A stretch of DNA of 64,000 nt, from NCBI RefSeq assembly GCF_024662215.1, contig NZ_CP096115.1, positions 248,001-312,000 on the forward strand, in the 5' to 3' direction. Shown here one piece after another: positions 8,269 through 16,472 of the stretch (the stretch's first letter is position 1; every line of letters starts with the position of its first letter). The notes below the pieces were generated by a model. The model did no database searches and had not been told where the DNA came from. It worked only from the letters and a program-made list of their open reading frames with translations. This DNA is from Methanoplanus endosymbiosus. Lineage in GTDB: Archaea; Halobacteriota; Methanomicrobia; Methanomicrobiales; Methanomicrobiaceae. The position numbers and the translations under genes are program-made.

Positions 8269-8605
8269 GTATCTAATTTGATCTGTTAAATTCTTAAATA
8301 GAGATCATTTAACACCGGACATTTAAGGTTGTTCAATCCAGAAATAAAATAGCAGTGGGATATAATTTTTAAGACTGATGTGATGCCGGGCATCATTATT
8401 GTTTAACATATTATGTGCCTGTATCTGACATTCGACACTAACTCTACGAAAAATAATCTTTTTATCTACCCACTTTTCTTTATCACATCGAAGTAATCAA
8501 ATTTCAAATGTAAGTTAATATAAGCTAATATGGACATTCAGCCGGAATATATTAGTTATTTGTATTGGTGACGCTAAAATATTAAATCAAATTACACACG
8601 CAGAT
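8269..8605. other. 337-bp AT-rich intergenic region with a perfect dyad
   Basis: No gene longer than a few codons is convincing here, and I see no tRNA cloverleaf. The region holds the presumed panE promoter on its left side. The dyad TGATGCC-G-GGCATCA at 8381-8395 is perfect over seven base pairs per arm. A T-rich patch follows at about 8457-8485. It could hold a regulator site or a small RNA, but nothing further can be shown from sequence alone. Confidence 0.4.
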
Positions 8606-9103
8606 TTAGATTTTAACCCCTTCCATCCGGAGAAGTGCTTCCTTAATTTCAACTGACGGGGTAAACCCACCAGTTCCGGATTTGGCAACCACCCGGTGGC
8701 AGGGAATTATCAGTGGTGTCGGATTTCTCTTCATTGCAGTGCCGACAACTCTTGCATTAGTCCCTGCCTTCTTTGCAACCTCACCATAGGTCATTGTTTC
8801 CCCGTATGGGATCTCCTTTACAATCCTGTATATCCCGCAGTATGGATGGCCATCCTCTGTTGCGGATGATTTTAGCATTGAGAGATTCCGGTTTTTACCG
8901 TTTAAATACAGCCTTATGACAGCAGGAATATCCCCGTCTGTCACATCCGGATTCCTGGAAAAACTGACTCTTATTATTCTCTCATCGCTCCACCAGACAA
9001 TGACATGCCAGTACCCGAAGGGATATCTTCCGGAATATGTATTCATATCAGCTTTCTGTCTTTTTGCCTCTCTCTTTCTCTCTCCTTTGATTTTTATCTC
9101 CAC
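8606..9103 (-). CDS. ogt: Methylated-DNA--protein-cysteine methyltransferase
   Basis: Suicide repair protein that removes alkyl groups from O6-guanine (and O4-thymine) by transfer to its own cysteine. The C-terminal half has the family core: YGEVAKKAGTNARVVGTAM (helix-turn-helix), then the active-site IPCHRVV and GTGGFTPSVEIKEALLRMEG. 165 residues from ATG 9103. The first 20 residues are lysine and arginine rich and overlap the end of the helicase gene by 10 bases. An internal ATG (Met20, MNTYSGRYPF) is a possible alternative start. Cotranscription with the upstream helicase is likely, making a small DNA repair operon. Confidence 0.94.
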   Translation of the reverse strand: MEIKIKGERKREAKRQKADMNTYSGRYPFGYWHVIVWWSDERIIRVSFSRNPDVTDGDIPAVIRLYLNGKNRNLSMLKSSATEDGHPYCGIYRIVKEIPYGETMTYGEVAKKAGTNARVVGTAMKRNPTPLIIPCHRVVAKSGTGGFTPSVEIKEALLRMEGVKI

Positions 9104-11091
9104 CTGGCTATATCCTTTGAAAACTGTGATACATCACAGACAACCATCTCATCCTGCATCCATGGTGGCAGTCCTCTCTTAACTCCGGATTCAAGGAAAC
9201 GTGCCTCCCCTATGAGCAGAACGCCTGTGTCATCCGGTGTCCTGAGCACTCTTCCAAGCGCCTGAAGTGCTTTGTTTATTGCCGGAAGTGTGTATGATAT
9301 AAACTCACCCTCCGGGCCGAATTTACTCTTAAAATAGTCAATGACCATCTTTCTGACATCATTATAGGGCGCAAGAGGCAGGCCGATTACAATTGCACCG
9401 TTTAAGAGTTCACCCCTGTAATCAAGCCCCTCACTCCATTTACCACCACATACACCAAAAATGATCCCGGATTTACCCATCTCCGGCAGGGACAGAAACT
9501 TCCTTAAATCACGGTTGGCAACCTGCGTTTCAGGTGATTCTATGAATACCTCTTTTTTGTTTATTTTTTGCGGTATGTCAACTGCAATATTATTGAGCAT
9601 ATCATAGGACGGGAAGTACACCGCAAGGTTTCCCTTTACCTTTGCAAATTCCTGTATATATCTGTGAATTTTCTCAAGGTTGTCCTTATCCTTCCTCTTT
9701 GAAAAAGCAGAAGTGACATCTTTTGAACAGTATATGGCCCGGTTTTTTTTTGGGAATGAATTGGGCAGGGAGAGGGTTAATGCTGGCAGATCCTCAAAAT
9801 AAAGCTTTTTAAAGCTCTCAACCGGAGATAGTGTGCCACTTATCATTATACATGACGAATGGTTCTGAGCAATCTCCTTTAATGTTGATGACGGGTCAAT
9901 ATTTCTGACCTCAAGTGAGATCATATTCTCATTCTTTCTGTATATGGTCAGGAATGCCGGATCCTGAGTTGCCTGAATAATTCTGAAGAAAAATTCCATG
10001 ACTCTCTCAAGCGGAATTTCCTTAAAGTCTCCCTCCTGGATCTTCTTATCCTTTATTGCCTCATATATCCGGTTGAGATCGTCATATATATCCTCCATTT
10101 TATTGTAGAGAGATTCATTGAGTATAAATCTTGAGAACATAACCGGGTCGAAATAGTCCTCTTTTTTAACTGATCTCCTTAATCCTTCCATAAACTTCCT
10201 GACTCTTGGAAGCATACCCTGCACAGCTTCAACACCCTTTATTCTGTTCTTCATATGGGTAAGTTCATTCTGGGCATGTTCAAGGGTTTTTTCACTTATG
10301 CTAATAGTCTGAATGCTCTGGACTGTATCGGAGCAGTTGTGGGCTTCGTCAATGAGAAGCATGGTGTTGTTCTCTTCAATCCCGATTGAGAGATACATCT
10401 GCTCCCTTATTGTTTCGTTGAAGAGGTGGTGGAAATTAAGAAGTATAATATCTGCATCTCTTGATGCCTGAAGCATCACCTCATAAGGGCAGATCTCACT
10501 GCAAAGATCTTTAATCCTGTCAGGATTTACAAGGCTTTTTGATACCTCATCCCCCTTCGCCCTCAGGATGTTTGAGGGAATCATCTTAATGCCGTCATTT
10601 TCAACAAAGACTTTTGATTTTATGTAATAGGGACATAACAGGGGTCTGTCCGGGTCCTGCATTTTGATCTGTTTTTTTATTACTGCATCATTAGCCGGAA
10701 CAAGGGAGCCTTTCTGCGCACGGTCCCTCATTATTGATGAGGAGAAGGCTTTCAGACCTTCACAGAGATGATAGATGTCACCCTCACCTGTCATCGGGCA
10801 CATATTCCGTTTTCCTACGAGATATGCAGCTTTAATCCGTTTTTTTCTCTTAATAAGCTCAATTTCCCGGATGAAAATATTCAGCTGGCTGACTGTTCTC
10901 ACCGCAACCACAATTTTTCTTCCGTTTGCGTTTGCAAGCATTGCCGAGATAACACTTGACTTTCCGCTTCCTGTAGGAGCATCTATAAGGCAGATTTTAT
11001 TCTCCCGTACCGCTTCTGCGGCTGTATTTAACATCGTCTCCTGGTTTGGCCTGAAATTGTCGTATGGAAACCAGTCTTCAATATTACCCAT
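9094..11091 (-). CDS. XPD/Rad3/DinG-type iron-sulfur DNA helicase
   Basis: Superfamily 2 ATP-dependent 5'-3' DNA helicase of 665 residues. Walker A is DAPTGSGKSS at 37-46 and the Walker B/DEAH box is at 248-251. Between them lie five cysteines (about 98, 110, 153, 197, 201), which fits the [4Fe-4S] domain of XPD and DinG helicases. C-terminal motifs include SGTLSPVESFKKLYF, YFPSYDM, FGVCGGKWSEGLDYRGE and QALGRVLRTPDDTGV (motif VI with the arginine finger). Roles of the family are nucleotide excision repair or restart of blocked replication. XPD and DinG cannot be told apart safely here. ogt overlaps its 3' end. Divergent from the PspC gene. Confidence 0.92.
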   Translation of the reverse strand: MGNIEDWFPYDNFRPNQETMLNTAAEAVRENKICLIDAPTGSGKSSVISAMLANANGRKIVVAVRTVSQLNIFIREIELIKRKKRIKAAYLVGKRNMCPMTGEGDIYHLCEGLKAFSSSIMRDRAQKGSLVPANDAVIKKQIKMQDPDRPLLCPYYIKSKVFVENDGIKMIPSNILRAKGDEVSKSLVNPDRIKDLCSEICPYEVMLQASRDADIILLNFHHLFNETIREQMYLSIGIEENNTMLLIDEAHNCSDTVQSIQTISISEKTLEHAQNELTHMKNRIKGVEAVQGMLPRVRKFMEGLRRSVKKEDYFDPVMFSRFILNESLYNKMEDIYDDLNRIYEAIKDKKIQEGDFKEIPLERVMEFFFRIIQATQDPAFLTIYRKNENMISLEVRNIDPSSTLKEIAQNHSSCIMISGTLSPVESFKKLYFEDLPALTLSLPNSFPKKNRAIYCSKDVTSAFSKRKDKDNLEKIHRYIQEFAKVKGNLAVYFPSYDMLNNIAVDIPQKINKKEVFIESPETQVANRDLRKFLSLPEMGKSGIIFGVCGGKWSEGLDYRGELLNGAIVIGLPLAPYNDVRKMVIDYFKSKFGPEGEFISYTLPAINKALQALGRVLRTPDDTGVLLIGEARFLESGVKRGLPPWMQDEMVVCDVSQFSKDIARWR

Positions 11092-11165
11092 TACTTACAT
11101 ATTTGGTGCCGCCACATTTTGTATTATTGTGCTGTGTCTGCGCAGGCACTGCACGGGTGATTTCA

Positions 11166-11387
11166 ATGAATAAGATATACAGAACCAAAGATGACAGGAT
11201 TTTAGCAGGTGTATGCAGTGGAATAGGCAGAGGGCTGGACATTGACCCGAATATTGTACGGATAGTGTTTGTTGTTATGACTCTTGCGTACGGCGCAGGC
11301 ATTATTGCGTACATCGCGGGGTGGGTACTGCTGCCGGATGAAGAAGAAAATGACGTTATTGATGCTGAATTCACAATTAAAAATTAA
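11166..11387 (+). CDS. Small PspC-domain membrane protein
   Basis: A 73-residue protein made up of a PspC domain: KIYRTKDDRILAGVCSGIGR, then DIDPNIVRIVFVV leading into one long hydrophobic segment (about residues 28-56), and an acidic tail DEEENDV. In bacteria PspC acts with the phage shock response at the membrane; stand-alone archaeal copies are of unknown role. ATG 11166 has GGTGA five bases upstream, which fixes this start; the upstream open frame has no domain similarity. It lies 111 bases before purB in the same direction. Confidence 0.85.
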   Translation: MNKIYRTKDDRILAGVCSGIGRGLDIDPNIVRIVFVVMTLAYGAGIIAYIAGWVLLPDEEENDVIDAEFTIKN

Positions 11388-11498
11388 TTTAGCATTTTAT
11401 CTTTATTTGGCATTCAAAAAATTCAGTAATAGTTGCCCGCATATATCATGCATGACTGAAAACCAATTTTATAAACAAGTTACATACCAGTAAACACT

Positions 11499-12839
11499 AT
11501 GGCAATACATCCTATTGATTTCAGATACGGAACACCTGAGATGAAAAAGATCTGGGGCGAGGAAAACCGTTTTGCCGCTGTTGTTCAGGCAGAGGTCGCA
11601 CTTGCAAAAGCAGAGGCAGATCACGGTATGATCCCGGCAGAAGCGGCAGATTCAATCGCTAAACTGGCAAAAAATGCATCACTTGCGCGGGCCAAAGAGA
11701 TTGAGGATGAGATCAGCCATGATATGATGGCAATTGTAAAAGCTGTCACTGAAGTCTGCGGCGAGTCCGGAAGATGGATTCATTATGGCGCGACATCCAA
11801 TGACATCCTTGACACTGCTACAGGGATTCAGCTTAAGGAGAGCATGTTTCTTATTGAGGCAAAACTCAGAGGGCTTCTGAGCGTACTTCTTGAAAGGGCG
11901 AAGGAGACAAAAACACTTGTCTGCGCCGGAAGAACACACGGGCAGATCGGCGTGCCGACAACATATGGTCTGAGATTTGCGATCTGGGCAAGCGAGGTTG
12001 CAAGACATATTGAGAGACTTGAACAGATGAGGCCGCGTGTCGCAGTCGGACAGATGACCGGTGCTGTCGGGACTCAGGCATCATTGGGAAATTCCGGCCA
12101 TGAGGTGATGGTCTCAATGATGGGATATCTTGGCCTTCATCCGGTAGATGTCTCAAACCAGATAATTCAGCGTGACAGGTATGCGGAATATGTAATGCTG
12201 CTGGCAAATATCTCAACCACCCTTGATAAGATAGGAATTGAGATAAGAATGATGCAGAGATCTGAGATCGGTGAGATGGAAGAGGCATTCGGCAAAAAGC
12301 AGGTCGGATCATCAACCATGCCGCATAAGAGAAATCCTATCAAATCTGAGCAGGTCTGCGGACTTGCGCGTATTGTAAGGGCAATGGTTGAACCGGCACT
12401 GATGAACAATACACTGTGGGATGAGAGGGATCTTACAAATTCATCATGCGAAAGGGTAACCTTCCCTGAATCATCCATCCTGACCGATCACATACTAAAT
12501 CTCATGATTGGTGTGATCTCCGGAGTAAAACTCAATGGAGACAATATCCGGAAGAATCTGAACCTTCTGAATGGTGTCAATATGGCAGAGTCTGTTATGA
12601 TTGAACTTACAAAAAGAGGAATGGACAGACAGGATGCACATGAGATAATCAGGGTTAGCAGCATGACTGCCCTTGAGCTGCACAGGCCGCTTGCTGCAAT
12701 TCTTGCTGAAAATCCGGGTGTCTCAAAATATCTCTCATTTAAGGAGATTGAAGAGCTTTTACTCCCGGACAATTACATCGGAACAGCAGTATTTCAGGTT
12801 GACAGCCTTGCTGAAAAACTGACTCCATTTGTACTGTAG
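11499..12839 (+). CDS. purB: Adenylosuccinate lyase
   Basis: Lyase acting twice in purine synthesis: it releases fumarate from SAICAR and from adenylosuccinate. 446 residues, usual length. The superfamily signature GSSTMPHKRNPIKSE lies near residue 270, with the mobile catalytic serine loop. THGQIGVPTTYG carries a conserved histidine, and WIHYGATSNDILDTA is the substrate-binding region. ATG 11499 is preceded by an AT-rich stretch (AATTTTATAAAC at about 11465) suitable as a TATA box with a short leader. An A/T palindrome follows the stop. The gene appears monocistronic or weakly linked to the PspC gene. Confidence 0.96.
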   Translation: MAIHPIDFRYGTPEMKKIWGEENRFAAVVQAEVALAKAEADHGMIPAEAADSIAKLAKNASLARAKEIEDEISHDMMAIVKAVTEVCGESGRWIHYGATSNDILDTATGIQLKESMFLIEAKLRGLLSVLLERAKETKTLVCAGRTHGQIGVPTTYGLRFAIWASEVARHIERLEQMRPRVAVGQMTGAVGTQASLGNSGHEVMVSMMGYLGLHPVDVSNQIIQRDRYAEYVMLLANISTTLDKIGIEIRMMQRSEIGEMEEAFGKKQVGSSTMPHKRNPIKSEQVCGLARIVRAMVEPALMNNTLWDERDLTNSSCERVTFPESSILTDHILNLMIGVISGVKLNGDNIRKNLNLLNGVNMAESVMIELTKRGMDRQDAHEIIRVSSMTALELHRPLAAILAENPGVSKYLSFKEIEELLLPDNYIGTAVFQVDSLAEKLTPFVL

Positions 12840-12866
12840 AAATTATGTAATTGTCTGCTGAGTTAA

Positions 12867-12883
12867 AAAAAATATTATTTTTT
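12867..12883. terminator. Symmetric A/T tract terminating purB and the convergent flavodoxin gene
   Basis: AAAAAATA-T-TATTTTTT is an uninterrupted palindrome between the purB stop (12839) and the stop of the converging gene (12886). It gives a T-run on each strand, the usual archaeal termination signal, so it can serve both transcripts. Confidence 0.55.
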
Positions 12884-12885
12884 AT

Positions 12886-14007
12886 TTAAATATAAGTTCT
12901 GAGGCCGTCGGCCCACTCACCTATGAGGTGCCAGTCTCTGTAATCTCCGGGAATTCTGCCTTCTCTGAATAATGAACTGATCTTTTCTGTGATGGTTATA
13001 TTTCCGGCATCCAGTTTTCCGCCAAAGTAGCCGGTTGTGACGAGATCAATGTGCTGTGAAATTTTTTCTGCAAGTTTTTCAGCTTTCTCTCTCTCTTTGT
13101 AATCATTGTTCCTGAGTGAATATCCGGTGATGAAAAGAGCAGCATTTTTTTTATTCAGATAATTTCTGTGAAGCTTCACAAACTCTTCAGCCTCCGGCAT
13201 TAATTTTCCTTCGTATATCGGTGTGCCCATTACAATGAGTGAATACTGCCTTATATCCTCAACATCCTGCACTTTTTTGACATCTGCCTTATATCCGGCA
13301 TCGAAGAAACTGTTCCTGATGGTCCATGCAATATCAGCAGTTGAGCCGTGCTTTGTTGCATATGTTATCAGGATTGTTGATTCACCTGTATCTTTAGTGC
13401 CCGTTTTATCCTGTGAGATTGGATTTTTTTTAACCGGATCTCTCTTATTTTCAGTTAAAAATCTCTCGGCTTCAGTTTCTCTATAGGACTTAGATGACTC
13501 ACCTGTAATTTTTCCTGATTTATCATTGTTATTATCATGATTGTGATTGTTATAATTGTCACCAACCTTTTTTCTCCGGATAGCAATGGCTCTGAATTTA
13601 TTTCCTCCTTTAGGAGTCTTTGCCCACCCATATGATGCAATGCCTGAGAGAACTATGAGATCAGATATGTACAGCAGGGTATTTTTAATATTTTCACTGT
13701 CTGATCCCTGTTCTGTTTCATTTATAGTTAGATTTTCTATATATGCGGGAATTTCTTCGTCATCAGTTGCATCAAGTGCTACAACGGGGTTTGTAAGCAG
13801 GAGTTCTATCAGCTGTTCCGCAGTATGTAATGACAGACCAAACTCTTCTCCTTCTTCTGTTCTTAATGTTGCACTACCCCTGTCTCTGCAGCTTTCTGTT
13901 ATCCCGAATAATTTATCATCGCCGGTTTTGAACAATGCCCTTGGTGAGGATAATGGTTTGCCTGTATTTAGTTCTATGAAGTCAAGCAAAATATCAGTTT
14001 TTATCAT
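12886..14007 (-). CDS. Two-domain protein: unknown N-terminal domain plus flavodoxin
   Basis: 373 residues. The C-terminal 165 residues are a flavodoxin of the HemG/FldA-like type: ILITYATKHGSTADIAWTI is the FMN phosphate loop, MGTPIYEGKLMPEA the second FMN loop, followed by LFITGYSL and WADGL. The N-terminal 145 residues match no family I recognise. A very polar linker rich in Asn, His and Asp (around residues 152-165) and a Lys/Glu-rich stretch join the halves. It probably passes electrons to an unknown partner. The third gene upstream, at 14992-15510, encodes a stand-alone paralogue of the flavodoxin half. FMN binding is inferred from the family; the fusion is what is unusual. Confidence 0.8.
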   Translation of the reverse strand: MIKTDILLDFIELNTGKPLSSPRALFKTGDDKLFGITESCRDRGSATLRTEEGEEFGLSLHTAEQLIELLLTNPVVALDATDDEEIPAYIENLTINETEQGSDSENIKNTLLYISDLIVLSGIASYGWAKTPKGGNKFRAIAIRRKKVGDNYNNHNHDNNNDKSGKITGESSKSYRETEAERFLTENKRDPVKKNPISQDKTGTKDTGESTILITYATKHGSTADIAWTIRNSFFDAGYKADVKKVQDVEDIRQYSLIVMGTPIYEGKLMPEAEEFVKLHRNYLNKKNAALFITGYSLRNNDYKEREKAEKLAEKISQHIDLVTTGYFGGKLDAGNITITEKISSLFREGRIPGDYRDWHLIGEWADGLRTYI

Positions 14008-14206
14008 TTTAAGAAATTCTCCCGATTATTATTCGATGTGATTATATGATTCCTGTTTATTTTTCTGGATGTTATTATCCTGTTCTTTGCAATATGGTTA
14101 TTGGACTATTTGTATCTTTCCTGGAGGAGAAACTGTAGGAATCAGCTATTATAATTTACCTGAATTAACCTTCATAAATTTATTTGAATTAAAGATGGGC
14201 CGGATG

Positions 14207-14950
14207 TTAATTCCGGACAAATACTTCAGCATCTTTGTCAAACGGATTTGTTCTTATGGCAAGTGAGAAGAGATATGGGAAATTGTCTTTCAGGTGCTTA
14301 AGGTATGACAGCCATTCTATGACAAGCCGTGAATAGACACGGTTTATGTCACCTTCAAGATGTTTAATGTCAGTATCCGGACAGAGAGAAATGTCTGTTC
14401 TTTTATGCAGTTCTTCTGCCAGATGAAATGTTGCCTGAAGCAGATCAGTGAATGACTCATGCTCAAGGAGGACCGGATTTTCAAGCATTCTTATAAGGAA
14501 ATCTTCCTTCTCTTCCATAAAATTCTTGAGTAAACAGATGTCAGTTCCTGATTCACTAATCTCAAAGGAATATCTCTGTATCCTCTCTGTTGCCTCTCTG
14601 AATGTACGATCTGTCCATTCACCCGATATTTTAAGTTCTTTTCCGGCATCCTCAATATCAGGATTGTCTTTTGAGAACATCTCAAGAAGCTCTGTCCCGA
14701 TAACACTGAAAAATGTACCGATGACCATATTCATCTTTTCAAGTTTCTTCTTCTTCTCGCGGTTGTCAAGCATCCTGTGTATAACAAGCGTGACGATTAA
14801 TACTTCAATTGGCAGAAATGCCAGTTCGTGAAGTGCAAAGAGTTCAATATGGTGAAGATCATGAAATATCAGGTAATGCAGGAAGTAAAGCAGGAATGAT
14901 GTAAATACAAGCATTCCTGCAAGTGATATAAACCATTTATTATCATCCAT
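14207..14950 (-). CDS. Membrane protein of unknown function with long cytoplasmic region
   Basis: About 247 residues. Two hydrophobic segments near the N-terminus (roughly 9-28 and 43-60), with a histidine-rich loop between them (FHDLHHIELFALHE), are followed by a basic stretch REKKKKLEK and then about 175 soluble, mostly helical residues. I do not recognise a catalytic motif. ATG 14950 is preceded by GTGAGA, a fair ribosome binding site; a GTG at 14959 is an alternative. It sits between two flavodoxin-domain genes on the same strand, separated by about 200 and 40 bases. The histidines in the membrane loop could bind metal or heme, but that is only a possibility. Confidence 0.65.
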   Translation of the reverse strand: MDDNKWFISLAGMLVFTSFLLYFLHYLIFHDLHHIELFALHELAFLPIEVLIVTLVIHRMLDNREKKKKLEKMNMVIGTFFSVIGTELLEMFSKDNPDIEDAGKELKISGEWTDRTFREATERIQRYSFEISESGTDICLLKNFMEEKEDFLIRMLENPVLLEHESFTDLLQATFHLAEELHKRTDISLCPDTDIKHLEGDINRVYSRLVIEWLSYLKHLKDNFPYLFSLAIRTNPFDKDAEVFVRN

Positions 14951-14991
14951 TTTTCTCACGTCCGGATTTTTATGAAACTGGTATGATTCGG

Positions 14992-15510
14992 TTATTGTGC
15001 TTTAAGATATTTATCTGCTATGCCATCTGCCCATTTATTAACAGTATTTATATCTGTATAATCTCCTTCACCAACTCCTGCAATCCGGACGATCTGGCTG
15101 TCAGTCTCATTTAGATCTGCAATTGTCAGTTTTCCGGCGAAGAACTCCTTTTCATCCATTTTTACATACTGTGAGAATTCATATAATGCGAATTCAGCTT
15201 TTTTCAGGATATGTTCTGTTTTATCTTTGAGTGTAATTCCGCATGTGAAGACAAAAACCGGTTTTTTATTCAGGACATCCCGTCTGAACTGCATGAATTC
15301 CTTTGCTTCCGGCAGCCATTTCCCAAGGTGAAGCGGACTTCCGACAAAGAAGGCATCATAAACAGACATATTTTCGGGGTTGATTGTATTGATGTCCATA
15401 CAGTCCGTTTCAATACCTCTCTTTCTGATTGTATCAGCTATTACTTCGGCTATATCCTTAGTTGAACCGTATCTTGTGGCATATGCCACGAGCACTTTTC
15501 CGGCAGTCAT
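14992..15510 (-). CDS. Flavodoxin-type FMN protein
   Basis: 172 residues, a single flavodoxin domain of the menaquinone-dependent protoporphyrinogen oxidase-like (HemG) group. The FMN phosphate loop is VLVAYATRYGSTKDIAEVI and the second loop is VGSPLHLGKWLPEA, followed by VFTCGITL and the C-terminal KWADGIADKYL. Methanomicrobiales often carry several such proteins; partner proteins are unknown. ATG 15510 lies 23 bases from TTTAAA inside a 12-base palindrome, so the transcript may be nearly leaderless. It is the promoter-proximal gene of the minus-strand group that includes the membrane protein and the two-domain flavodoxin. Confidence 0.85.
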   Translation of the reverse strand: MTAGKVLVAYATRYGSTKDIAEVIADTIRKRGIETDCMDINTINPENMSVYDAFFVGSPLHLGKWLPEAKEFMQFRRDVLNKKPVFVFTCGITLKDKTEHILKKAEFALYEFSQYVKMDEKEFFAGKLTIADLNETDSQIVRIAGVGEGDYTDINTVNKWADGIADKYLKAQ

Positions 15511-15527
15511 ATATTCCGGTATTTATG

Positions 15528-15539
15528 CAGTTTAAACTG
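15528..15539. promoter_or_regulatory. Palindromic TATA-like element upstream of the flavodoxin gene
   Basis: CAGTTTAAACTG is a perfect 12-base palindrome with TTTAAA at its centre. It is about 23 bases before the flavodoxin ATG (15510), where a TATA box of a leaderless archaeal gene would be. The symmetry may be an operator overlapping the TATA box. The divergent gene at 15644 seems to have its own box, CTATAAAATA, near 15576. Confidence 0.4.
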
Positions 15540-15643
15540 TTTATAGTCTGCCATTATCCGTCACCGGTTTTTGATCTATAAAATATCCGGGTAACATTTC
15601 AGTCGAAGGCTATTTGGCAGTTAAAGTTCAAAACAGAATTATT

Positions 15644-16348
15644 ATGAATAATTACTGGCTGAAAGTTCTGGCACTTTTTATTCTGTCCATCCTCATGGTT
15701 TTTTCATCACCTGCAACAGCAGAGGAATTTTATGTCGGAGATGTCATTAATCTTGGTGGAAGTTCTCCGTCAAATTATGTATATCTCTTTGTTTCCGGAC
15801 CAAATCTACCATCAGGCGGTGCAAATCCTGAAGATATTCAGTCTGCGGTTGTGACTGATGATCCTGACAGTTTTGTAAGGGTTACAGTAAACAGTGGCAG
15901 GTGGAGTTATAAGTGGGACACTTCCACAGCTTCAGGCACACCTGATGCCGGAGTGTACAGGGTTTATGCTGCAAGCAAACCTGTAAGTTTAAGCGATATC
16001 TCATCTGCCGATTATTCAATGACAGTTGTAAATATTGTACGGCCTTATGTTACTGCCGGAGCAGAGGGGGGCATAATTTCGGCAAAAACGGGCGTGGTTG
16101 CCGGAACCGGGGATGAAAAAACTGGTGCTGCTCTCCCTGAGATGAAAACCGAATCTGAAAACGGTGTTGTTGCTGTGGAGAGTATGGTGAATGTGAGTAA
16201 TTCAGATACTGTGGTTACCGGAGCCGCAGAAAGCGGTGGAGATGCACAGCCGGCAACTTCTGAAAAATCTGCTCTTCCGGCAGGTGTTCCTGTACTTTCG
16301 ATTGGCATTTTATTTCTGGTATTTTTTGTCCTGCGTAAAAAGGACTGA
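15644..16348 (+). CDS. DUF3821-type surface protein
   Basis: 234 residues, extracytoplasmic. A signal peptide (WLKVLALFILSILMVF, cleavage near TAEE) is followed by a DUF3821-like domain. That domain opens EFYVGDVINLGGSSPSNYVY and continues through VSGPNLP, the tryptophan-rich WSYKWDTS and GVYRVYAAS. A low-complexity acidic and Ser/Gly spacer follows, then a C-terminal hydrophobic helix with a basic end (LRKKD). The domain is common in Methanomicrobiales; no function is known. ATG 15644 gives a normal signal peptide; the frame is open further upstream through a TTG, without similarity. A terminator hairpin follows directly, so the gene is probably separate from the corrinoid cluster behind it. 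Confidence 0.8.
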   Translation: MNNYWLKVLALFILSILMVFSSPATAEEFYVGDVINLGGSSPSNYVYLFVSGPNLPSGGANPEDIQSAVVTDDPDSFVRVTVNSGRWSYKWDTSTASGTPDAGVYRVYAASKPVSLSDISSADYSMTVVNIVRPYVTAGAEGGIISAKTGVVAGTGDEKTGAALPEMKTESENGVVAVESMVNVSNSDTVVTGAAESGGDAQPATSEKSALPAGVPVLSIGILFLVFFVLRKKD

Positions 16349-16384
16349 ATAATCCTTTTTCAGGGATTATCTGTTTTATTTTTC
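16349..16384 (+). terminator. Rho-independent-like hairpin after the DUF3821 gene
   Basis: ATAATCC (16349-16355) pairs with GGATTAT (16364-16370) across an 8-base loop and is followed by a T-rich run up to 16384. It begins one base after the stop codon. It separates this gene from the btuC promoter region. Confidence 0.55.
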
Positions 16385-16472
16385 TCATGTGAATATTCTG
16401 GATCCCATCTGCCGGCCATACATCTGATACAAAATAATTTTACTTAATACAATCAAATAAATATCTATTGTA

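Noticed and set aside
14069-14266. 65-codon plus-strand frame
   Set aside because: Half of it overlaps the antisense of the membrane protein gene and the rest is AT-rich intergenic DNA; no similarity recognised.
16349-16472. Cobalamin riboswitch before btuC
   Set aside because: Looked for a conserved B12-box and long folded leader; only a 7-bp terminator hairpin and an AT-rich promoter are present.
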